From: CAWEYG01 sp050747885
GTDB lineage: Bacteria > Acidobacteriota > Thermoanaerobaculia > UBA5066 > DATFVB01
Reading direction: 5' to 3'
NCBI GenBank assembly: GCA_050747885.1
Contig: JBOGJO010000276.1
Location: forward strand, 1-5,432
DNA length: 5,432 nucleotides
Made by a program: the position numbers and the translations under genes. Position 1 is the stretch's first letter, and every line of letters starts with the position of its first letter. The notes under the pieces are model-generated. The model saw only the letters and a program-made list of their open reading frames with translations. It was not told the origin of the DNA and ran no database searches. Shown here piece after piece: positions 1 to 4,797 of the stretch.

Positions 1-523
1 CCGCCGCGGCGGCAGCGGCCTCATCGGCATTCACATTCAGGAGGCCTCCCGACCGGCCGGCCGCAATCGGCGCGAGGACCGGAAGCATTCCCGCAGAAAG
101 AATCGCTTCCAGGAGCTCCGAGCTCCCCCGGACCGATCCGCCGACCCATCCCAGGTCGACGCCCTTCGACGGAAGGCGTCGTTGGGCGACGAGCGATCCA
201 CCGTCGGCGCCGCAGATCCCCGCCGCCGGGACTCCGGCCTCGCGAAGCCAGGAGACGATCGACTTGTTCACGACGCCCGCGAGAATTCCCACGGCCGCTT
301 CCAGCGTTCGCGCGTCGGTCACGCGCAGCCCCTCGTGAATCCTTTTCGGAACTCCCAGCGCCTGAAGGTGGGCGTCAAGCTTCTTCCCGCCCCCGTGGAC
401 GACGACGAGAGGCTCGCCGGCGCTCCACGACTCGCCGACCGCCGAAAGCGCGGTCCGGCGCCGTTGCCCGTCTTCGAGGAGGCTGCCGCCCAGTTTGACG
501 ACCGTCGGCCTCTGCCGCTTCAC
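1..523 (-). CDS. argB: Acetylglutamate kinase ArgB, N-terminal 174 residues (cut by left edge)
   Basis: ArgB phosphorylates N-acetyl-L-glutamate with ATP, the second step of arginine biosynthesis, in the cytoplasm. The translated fragment carries the amino-acid-kinase landmarks in order: VVKLGG at residues 8-13 (phosphate-binding Lys10), VVVHGGG at 40-46, GLRVTD at 65-70 (Arg67 matches the substrate-binding Arg of the family) and LNVNAD at 162-167 (Asn163 and Asp167 match the substrate and catalytic positions). The rest of the kinase domain, including the second catalytic Lys, lies outside the window. The GTG start is chosen because it overlaps the argC TGA stop as GTGA, has a GAGGGG Shine-Dalgarno 5 nt upstream, and places KLGG where E. 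coli ArgB has it. The protein lacks the N-terminal helix typical of arginine-inhibited hexameric ArgB, so it looks like the dimeric, arginine-insensitive type (inference). It is the third gene of argR-argC-argB. Confidence 0.94.
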   Translation of the reverse strand, partial: MKRQRPTVVKLGGSLLEDGQRRRTALSAVGESWSAGEPLVVVHGGGKKLDAHLQALGVPKRIHEGLRVTDARTLEAAVGILAGVVNKSIVSWLREAGVPAAGICGADGGSLVAQRRLPSKGVDLGWVGGSVRGSSELLEAILSAGMLPVLAPIAAGRSGGLLNVNADEAAAAAA

Positions 524-1509
524 TGCAGCCCCTCGTCTTCGCGAAAGCCGGCCATCCGATTGAAGTTCTGCACCGCCTGGGAAGCGGCGCCCTTGAGCAG
601 GTTGTCGAGGACCGAAACGATCACGGCCCGTTTCCCCCCTGAAAGGAGGCAGTAGCCGATCTCCGCCCGGGGCGTGCCGACGGCGGCCTTGAGATCCGGC
701 AGCTCGCCGGCCGGCCGAACGCGGACGAAGGGCCGCCCGCGGTAGACGGAGTCGTATCGCTCCCCGAGATCGGCGTCGGTCAACGCCCGCGAGAAGCTCA
801 CGTGTATCGTCGAGAGGATCCCGCGCTCGACCGGAAGCAGGTGGGGTACGAAGACGAATTCCGCTCCCTCCTCGAGACCGAGGTGGCGGCGGATCTCGGG
901 CACGTGCCGATGCGTTCCGACCCCGTACGCCCTTGAATTTGCGAACAACTCCGTGAAAGAGAAAGCCGCGTCGCTCTTTCTTCCCGCGCCCGAAACCCCG
1001 CTCAGACTGTCGCAGATGATCGGCGAGGCGGGATCGAGAAGCCCGTGCAGCGGTTTCAGCGCGAGCAGAATCGACGTGGGGTAGCAGCCCGGATTCGCCA
1101 CCAGAGACGCGCTTTCGAGCTCCTCTCCGCACCACTCCGTGAGTCCGTACACGGCACCGCCGCTTTCGGAGAGCCGGAACGCGCCCGACAGATCGACGAC
1201 ACGGGTCGCCGGCCGATTCGCGAAGATCTCCGGGACGAGGCGCGCGGAAACGTCTTCGGGCGTCGTGAGAAACACGATGTCGGGCTCGCCGTCGAGAAGC
1301 TTCGGAAGGGAATACGCGACGACATCGGGCCCGGAAAGCCCGGCGATCCCGGTGTGGAGCGACGAAAACGGTCCGGCCGTCGCCTCGGAGCTCGAGAAGA
1401 TTCCCGCCCACCGGACTCCCGGGTGACCCGCGAGCTGACGGCACAACTCCCCGCCGGCATAGCCGCTGCCGCCAATCACCGATACACATTTCACGCTCTC
1501 TGCAAACAT
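520..1509 (-). CDS. argC: N-acetyl-gamma-glutamyl-phosphate reductase ArgC (type 1)
   Basis: ArgC uses NADPH to reduce N-acetylglutamyl-5-phosphate, the product of ArgB, to the semialdehyde (third step of arginine synthesis). The 329-residue product, close to the 334 of E. coli, has the Rossmann nucleotide loop IGGSGYAGGEL at 12-22, DLSGAFRL at 106-113, YGLTEW at 121-126, the catalytic cysteine Cys142 in NPGCYPT, then SGVSGAGRK, THRHVPEI, PHLLPVERGI and the C-terminal DNLLKGAASQAVQNFN. The GCYPT and TEWCG blocks resemble the E. coli enzyme. The frame stays open another 122 codons upstream, but that stretch is the shadow of argR; the ATG at 1509 leaves a 31-nt gap to the argR stop. No strong Shine-Dalgarno precedes this ATG, and a GTG at 1494 (starting MKCVSVIGG, 325 residues) is a real alternative. 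The stop overlaps the argB start by 4 bases. Confidence 0.96.
   Translation of the reverse strand: MFAESVKCVSVIGGSGYAGGELCRQLAGHPGVRWAGIFSSSEATAGPFSSLHTGIAGLSGPDVVAYSLPKLLDGEPDIVFLTTPEDVSARLVPEIFANRPATRVVDLSGAFRLSESGGAVYGLTEWCGEELESASLVANPGCYPTSILLALKPLHGLLDPASPIICDSLSGVSGAGRKSDAAFSFTELFANSRAYGVGTHRHVPEIRRHLGLEEGAEFVFVPHLLPVERGILSTIHVSFSRALTDADLGERYDSVYRGRPFVRVRPAGELPDLKAAVGTPRAEIGYCLLSGGKRAVIVSVLDNLLKGAASQAVQNFNRMAGFREDEGLQ
524..534 (-). promoter_or_regulatory. argB ribosome binding site inside the end of argC
   Basis: On the minus strand GAGGGG (529-534) lies 5 nt before the GTG of argB, within the last codons of argC. With the GTGA overlap this supports the GTG start and translational coupling of argC and argB. 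Confidence 0.6.
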
Positions 1510-1524
1510 CTGTGCGATCTTTCG

Positions 1525-1557
1525 AAAAAAGACGCCCTGGCTAGGCGCGCTTGCGCC
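1525..1557 (-). terminator. Possible weak terminator or attenuator between argR and argC
   Basis: On the minus strand, CGCC (1544-1547) can pair with GGCG (1533-1536), plus one flanking G-U pair, around a 7-nt loop. TC and then six Ts (1525-1530) follow at once, the layout of a short Rho-independent terminator. The same CGCC segment can instead pair with an upstream GGCGC (1553-1557, stem 1544-1548, 4-nt loop) lying in the last argR codons. The two hairpins are mutually exclusive. The argR TAG stop sits in the terminator loop. Stems of 4-5 bp are common by chance in DNA this GC-rich, so only the T run makes this worth recording. Confidence 0.35.
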
Positions 1558-2086
1558 GGAGGCGGCGCGGACTGCGGGGAACCGGCGCGATGGCCGACCG
1601 AAATCTCCGGGCGAGCCTGGCGGCACAGGCCGCCGAGCGCGTGGCGAGGAAGATCGTGTCGTCGCCGGAGATCGTTCCGGCGATGTCGGGCAGCCCGGCC
1701 TCGTCGATCGCCCGCGCGACCGGATGGGCGTCCGCCGGCGGGGTGCGCAGGACGAGCAGGGATCCGGCCGTTTCGGCGGACAGAACGTACTCCCGAACCG
1801 TCCGGTCCAGCCTTTCCATCCGCCGTTGCGGCAGGGAAACCGTGTCCGGCGAAAGCAGGGGCACCGAAGCGACACCCGAGGGAGACGCGGGCAGGAGATA
1901 GCCCTTCGGCCCCTTCGCCACGCCGAGCTCTTTCAGGTCGCGGGACAGAGTTGGCTGGGCGGCCGGGAATCCCCGGCTCTGCAGGGCCCGCCGCAGCTCC
2001 CGCTGCGATCGCGCGGCGCCCTCCCCCACAATCCTGAGCAACTCCTCGCGCCGGCGCAACGCGTCGCCGGTGGAATTCTTATTCAT
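1541..2086 (-). CDS. argR: Arginine repressor ArgR
   Basis: ArgR is the hexameric, L-arginine-binding transcription factor that represses arginine synthesis genes at ARG boxes. The 181-residue product has the N-terminal winged-helix domain (about 10-65) with the recognition segment QPTLSRDLKELGV at 44-56 (Ser48 and Arg49 match the DNA-contacting pair of the family). A linker follows, then the C-terminal oligomerisation and arginine-binding domain: LRTPPADAHPVARAID at 113-128 and GTISGDDTI at 137-145, with Asp142 and Asp143 matching the arginine-binding aspartates. It is longer than the usual 150-odd residues, through a longer linker and a basic C-terminal tail (SPRRLRRKRA). The ATG at 2086 is the only sensible start; no Shine-Dalgarno precedes it, and the promoter geometry suggests a leaderless message. 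It is the first gene of argR-argC-argB and has operator-like sequences over its own start. Confidence 0.95.
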   Translation of the reverse strand: MNKNSTGDALRRREELLRIVGEGAARSQRELRRALQSRGFPAAQPTLSRDLKELGVAKGPKGYLLPASPSGVASVPLLSPDTVSLPQRRMERLDRTVREYVLSAETAGSLLVLRTPPADAHPVARAIDEAGLPDIAGTISGDDTIFLATRSAACAARLARRFRSAIAPVPRSPRRLRRKRA

Positions 2087-2087
2087 C
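2070..2087 (-). promoter_or_regulatory. ARG box (start-proximal) over the argR start codon
   Basis: The core on the minus strand is TGAATAAGAATTCC, which matches the E. coli-type palindrome TGAAT-N4-ATTCA at 9 of 10 defined positions. It covers the argR ATG and the first codons. It is paired with a second box 2 bp upstream. ArgR hexamers bind pairs of such boxes, and the partner regulator is encoded right here. Confidence 0.7.
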
Positions 2088-2089
2088 AG

Positions 2090-2107
2090 TATGAATATTT
2101 ATCCCTA
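2090..2107 (-). promoter_or_regulatory. ARG box (promoter-proximal) over the argR -10 region
   Basis: The core on the minus strand is GGGATAAATATTCA, matching TGAAT-N4-ATTCA at 8 of 10 positions; one half site is exact. It is 2 bp from the other box when both are counted as 18-bp sites, the close spacing known from the E. coli argR operator (most other arg operators use 3 bp). It overlaps the putative -10 hexamer, so bound ArgR should block RNA polymerase. Confidence 0.6.
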
Positions 2108-2123
2108 CCCCGCCGATTGTCAA
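2094..2123 (-). promoter_or_regulatory. Promoter of the argR-argC-argB operon
   Basis: On the minus strand a perfect -35 hexamer TTGACA (2118-2123) is followed after 18 bp by AATATT (2094-2099, 4 of 6 matches to TATAAT); TAAATA after 16 bp (2096-2101) is an alternative -10. Transcription would then start about base 2087, immediately before the argR ATG. The -10 lies inside the upstream ARG box. Confidence 0.6.
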
Positions 2124-2163
2124 GCAAAAAATGACCCCTTGACACGTTCGATATGGTGGGTCC

Positions 2164-2175
2164 GGAGGTGGCCCC
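2164..2175 (+). promoter_or_regulatory. Strong ribosome binding site of the pirin gene
   Basis: GGAGG (2164-2168) sits 7 nt before the ATG at 2176, which fixes the start. A consensus-like TTGACA lies at 2139-2144, but no convincing -10 follows at the proper distance, so I do not call a promoter here. Confidence 0.7.
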
Positions 2176-3054
2176 ATGGCCCGAACGTCCCCCGAGTCCG
2201 TTCGCAGCGTTTCGAGAGTCGTCGTCCCGCAGCCCGTCGTCGAAGGAGCGGGGGTTCGCCTGGTGAGGTCGATCGCGACGCCCGAGCTCGACCATCTCGA
2301 CCCGTTCCTGCTGCTCGACCACTTCGAATCCGTCGATCCGGCGGACTACGAGCCGGGCTTTCCGTTTCACCCCCACCGCGGAATCGAGACCGTCACGTTT
2401 ATCCGCAGGGGCGAGGTCCGGCACCACGACTCCCTCGGACACCAGGGCGCGATTCGGACGGGAGACATCCAGTGGATGAGCTCCGGAAGCGGAATCCTCC
2501 ACGAGGAAATGCCGCAGGTGAAGCCGGAAGGGATCGCGGGACTGCAGCTCTGGCTCAATCTCCCCGCCGCCGAAAAGATGTCGCGGCCGAAGTACCGGGA
2601 CCTGCGCTCCGACCAGCTTCGCGAGGTCGAAACCGACGAAGGAGCGAAAATCCGCGTCATCGCGGGCGAGGCCGCGGGCGGGAAGCTCGTCGGCCCGGTC
2701 GAGGGTCTTGCGGTCAATCCGAAATTCATCGAAGTCGCGATGGCACCCGGGTCGTCGTTCCGGGAGGCCGTCCCTGCCGGACACACCGCGTTCGCGTACG
2801 TCGACCAGGGCGAAGTCGTCTTCGGAAGACGGGAGGTCCGGGGGCCCTCCCTCGTCATCTTCGGGGACGGCGACGTCGTGGCCGCTTCGGCCGGCCCTTC
2901 GGGAGGCCGGTTTCTGCTCGCCGCGGCGAAACCGCTCCACGAGCCGATCGCGCGCTACGGCCCGTTCGTCATGAACACCCGGGCGGAAATCGAACAGGCC
3001 CTGCGCGACCTGCAAACGGGCCACTTCATCCGCCAGGAACCGCAGGACAAGTGA
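2176..3054 (+). CDS. Pirin family bicupin protein
   Basis: The 292-residue product is a cytoplasmic two-cupin protein of the pirin family. Residues 62-113 form the signature first cupin: FPFHPHRGIETVTF, GDIQWMSSGSG and ILHEEMP. His65, His67, His109 and Glu111 correspond to the three-His, one-Glu iron site of human pirin (His56, His58, His101, Glu103), so the metal site looks intact. The second cupin includes VPAGHTAFAYVDQGEV near 200-215, and the C-terminus has the family ending YGPFVMNTRAEIEQAL. Some bacterial pirins have quercetin 2,3-dioxygenase activity and others bind metabolic enzymes or regulators; the sequence does not decide which applies. It is a single gene, divergent from argR and convergent with the metallopeptidase gene, so the neighbours give no clear role. 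The shared 89-bp gap means ArgR bound near argR might also affect it, which is speculation. Confidence 0.93.
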   Translation: MARTSPESVRSVSRVVVPQPVVEGAGVRLVRSIATPELDHLDPFLLLDHFESVDPADYEPGFPFHPHRGIETVTFIRRGEVRHHDSLGHQGAIRTGDIQWMSSGSGILHEEMPQVKPEGIAGLQLWLNLPAAEKMSRPKYRDLRSDQLREVETDEGAKIRVIAGEAAGGKLVGPVEGLAVNPKFIEVAMAPGSSFREAVPAGHTAFAYVDQGEVVFGRREVRGPSLVIFGDGDVVAASAGPSGGRFLLAAAKPLHEPIARYGPFVMNTRAEIEQALRDLQTGHFIRQEPQDK

Positions 3055-3090
3055 TTCGCAAGCCGCCCCGGACGATTGAGTCCGAGACCT

Positions 3091-3117
3091 CCGCTCAGCG
3101 AAACAGGGGCTGAGCGG
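3091..3117. terminator. Inverted repeat between convergent genes, possible terminator
   Basis: CCGCTCAGC (3091-3099) and GCTGAGCGG (3109-3117) form a perfect 9-bp stem with a 9-nt loop. It lies at the convergent ends of the pirin and metallopeptidase genes and includes the stop codon of the latter. There is no T run on either side, so it is not a classical Rho-independent terminator; it could still stabilise 3' ends or assist termination. A weaker 5-bp hairpin (3069-3084) lies just beside it. Confidence 0.4.
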
Positions 3118-3976
3118 CCCCCGGCATCCGGCACGCCTCCGGGTCCCCCGTGGAGAGCCCCCGCTGCAGCGAAGCGACCCGATCCGCGGAGGAGCCGTGC
3201 GTCCATGACTCCGGCTGGACGCGGCCGGTCGCCATTTTCTGGAGCGCGTCGTCTCCCACCGCCGCCGCCGCCTTCAGTCCCGCTTCGACGTCTCCCGGCT
3301 CCAGGAGCCCTTTCCGATCGCCCCGATTGCCCCACACGCCCGCGAGACAATCGGCCTGAAGCTCGATCGCGATCGAAGCGTGCCTTCCCCCTCCGGCGCG
3401 GGCCATGATGCCCAGCTCGTTCTGGACGTGGTGGCCGACCTCGTGGGCGATGACATAAGCGCGCGCAAAGTCGCCCGGGGCCCCGAACCGCTGGGACAGC
3501 TCCCGAAAGAAGGACAGATCCAGGTACACCTTGAAATCCTCGGGGCAGTAAAAGGGACCCACGGCGGCCGAAGTCAATCCGCAACCGGAATCGACGGACC
3601 CGTCGAAGAGAACGAGCTTCGGAAGCTCGTATCTCCTTTCGTGCTCTCGAAAGATCTCCGTCCAGGTCTGCTCCGTGTCGGCAAGGACGACGCGGACGAA
3701 CTTCTTTCCCGGGTCCTCGACGCCCGGCTCCTCCCCTTGCGTCCCGGCGTTCTGACCGGTTGGGGTCGGGGCCGGCGGCCCGGAATCGGAGGTCGAGGCC
3801 GACGGAGAAGTCAACAATTGCAGGATCTGAAGGGGATTGTGACCGGTGAGCAGCCCGATGACGACCGCGAGAACGAGAATGCCCAGGCCGCCGCCCGCGA
3901 CGTGTCGGCCTCCGATTCCCCCGCCTCCCCGCTCGTCTTCGACCTGATCGCTCTCCGGCCGGTCGTCCAGTCTCAT
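3095..3976 (-). CDS. Membrane-anchored neutral zinc metallopeptidase (YpfJ family)
   Basis: The 293-residue product matches the putative neutral zinc metallopeptidase family (E. coli YpfJ, Pfam Zn_peptidase). A short charged N-terminus (1-16) and a Gly-rich stretch precede one membrane segment, about 28-43. A low-complexity Pro/Ser/Thr/Gly linker follows (about 56-90). The catalytic domain has SGCG at 130-133, GPFYCPED at 140-147, the zinc-binding HEXXH as HEVGHH at 178-183 (His178, Glu179, His182) and ELQADCLAGVW at 205-215, which in this family probably supplies the third ligand. Cys132 and Cys144 could form a disulfide if the domain is outside the cytoplasm, as the single N-terminal segment suggests. 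The physiological substrate is not known for the family. The ATG overlaps the mqnA stop as ATGA, and AGGAGG lies 6 nt upstream, inside mqnA. Downstream is a 40-bp convergent gap. Confidence 0.92.
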   Translation of the reverse strand: MRLDDRPESDQVEDERGGGGIGGRHVAGGGLGILVLAVVIGLLTGHNPLQILQLLTSPSASTSDSGPPAPTPTGQNAGTQGEEPGVEDPGKKFVRVVLADTEQTWTEIFREHERRYELPKLVLFDGSVDSGCGLTSAAVGPFYCPEDFKVYLDLSFFRELSQRFGAPGDFARAYVIAHEVGHHVQNELGIMARAGGGRHASIAIELQADCLAGVWGNRGDRKGLLEPGDVEAGLKAAAAVGDDALQKMATGRVQPESWTHGSSADRVASLQRGLSTGDPEACRMPGAAQPLFR

Positions 3977-4728
3977 GGCGTTCCTCCTATCAAACCGTCT
4001 TCGCGCGCCCAGCAGCGAAACAAGTTCAGCCCGTTTTCATCCGCCTCGGTGAGCTCGTAGTGAAGGCAATGGCGAAGATAGTCCTCGACGAGCGCCCGGG
4101 AAAGCCTCGCGCCGGCATTGTCCCGAAACGCCTCGATCTCCGAGTCGATCATCGCGTCGAACGCGCAGACGGACGCGCGATACGAATCGAAGAGAGCACT
4201 TCGAAGCTCCTCGCTCCACGCCTCCTTGCGCGCCGCCCAGACGGCAAATACGAACGGAAACCCCGTCAGGCTGCGCCACTCGGAAGCGAGGTCCAGCACG
4301 ACCCGGCCTCGAAGGTCCGCTTTCATCGCGGGATCGCCGATGATGAGCTCCGCATCCGCTCCCTCATCCCGGCTTTCCACCGTGATTCCGTAGCGGCGTT
4401 TGAGCAGGACTCGCACGAGCGCCGCGGACGTGCGCGAAGAGGGATCGAACCGTACGGAGCGGATCTTCTCCCTCGAGACGTTCGAAACGAGCAGGACCGA
4501 ACGGACTTCGGAGTCTGCCGCGATCCCGAGGCCGGCGACCCGTTGGAGATCCGGAATTCGCCACAACTCGATCGAAGGAATCAGGCCGGCGTCGGCGCTT
4601 CCGTCGCGAAGGCGGTCGGCGCAGACCGACGGCATGTCCCGCGAAACCTCGAACCCGGGAGGCGGGTTGCGCAAGAGCCCCCACACGAGCGGGCGGGCGT
4701 TCAAAAAATCGACGACCGAGACGCGCAC
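3973..4728 (-). CDS. mqnA: Chorismate dehydratase MqnA (futalosine pathway of menaquinone synthesis)
   Basis: MqnA dehydrates chorismate to 3-enolpyruvylbenzoate, the first committed step of the futalosine route to menaquinone. The 251-residue product has the family (VitK2_biosynth) features: the N-terminal VVDFLNARPLVWGL at 5-18, SADAGLIPSIE at 44-54, SSRTSAALV at 97-105, IIGDPAMK at 129-136 and the block W151 to TGFPFVFAVWA (155-165). It is a two-lobed periplasmic-binding-protein-like fold and should be cytoplasmic because there is no signal peptide. The related MqnD has a different motif set; N-A-R-P-L near the start and the IGD-A motif favour MqnA. The start is GTG: an in-frame TAA lies only 12 nt upstream, so nothing longer is possible; the Shine-Dalgarno is weak (AGGTAA, about 12 nt away). 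No other mqn genes are in the window. The stop overlaps the metallopeptidase start. Confidence 0.92.
   Translation of the reverse strand: MRVSVVDFLNARPLVWGLLRNPPPGFEVSRDMPSVCADRLRDGSADAGLIPSIELWRIPDLQRVAGLGIAADSEVRSVLLVSNVSREKIRSVRFDPSSRTSAALVRVLLKRRYGITVESRDEGADAELIIGDPAMKADLRGRVVLDLASEWRSLTGFPFVFAVWAARKEAWSEELRSALFDSYRASVCAFDAMIDSEIEAFRDNAGARLSRALVEDYLRHCLHYELTEADENGLNLFRCWAREDGLIGGTP
3977..3988 (-). promoter_or_regulatory. Ribosome binding site of the metallopeptidase gene within mqnA
   Basis: On the minus strand AGGAGG (3983-3988) is 6 nt from the ATG at 3976 and lies in the last codons of mqnA. It fixes the start and, with the ATGA overlap, supports translational coupling. Confidence 0.75.
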
Positions 4729-4779
4729 GCCGCGAGCTTACCTGCTTTTCGCGTCTCCGCGCAGGCTGCGAAACGGCGC

Positions 4780-4792
4780 TATCATCTTGAAA
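4780..4792 (+). promoter_or_regulatory. Candidate -10 element for the glycosyltransferase gene
   Basis: TATCAT (4780-4785) matches TATAAT at 5 of 6 positions. It would start transcription around base 4792, only about 6 nt before the GTG at 4798. No recognisable -35 is found at 16-18 bp upstream, so support is limited. It lies in the 69-bp divergent gap with mqnA. Confidence 0.3.
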
Positions 4793-4797
4793 TTCGA

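Noticed and set aside
182..655. Plus-strand open frame opposite argB and the end of argC
   Set aside because: Antisense to well-supported arginine genes and without recognisable motifs.
1510..1875. N-terminal extension of argC by 122 codons in the same frame
   Set aside because: It overlaps most of argR in another frame, is rich in Arg and Pro as expected for a high-GC shadow frame, and has no resemblance to ArgC, which begins just before the GGSGYAGG loop.
1045..2037. Plus-strand open frame of 330 codons opposite argC and argR
   Set aside because: It is antisense to two genes with clear family motifs; composition is Arg/Ala/Pro-rich with no recognisable domain, as expected in GC-rich DNA.
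2139..2157. TTGACA followed by TATGGT as a pirin promoter
   Set aside because: The hexamers are only 7 bp apart; at 16-18 bp from the TTGACA the sequence is GC-rich and runs into the Shine-Dalgarno.
2086..3024. Minus-strand open frame of 312 codons opposite the pirin gene
   Set aside because: The pirin gene on the other strand has complete motifs and a strong ribosome site; this frame is its complement and shows no domain.
2070..3113. Plus-strand open frame of 347 codons overlapping the pirin gene in another frame
   Set aside because: Extremely Arg-rich shadow frame; it begins inside argR on the opposite strand and has no family resemblance.
3380..4060. Plus-strand open frame opposite the metallopeptidase gene
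   Set aside because: Antisense to the HEXXH-containing reading frame; no domain, no ribosome site.
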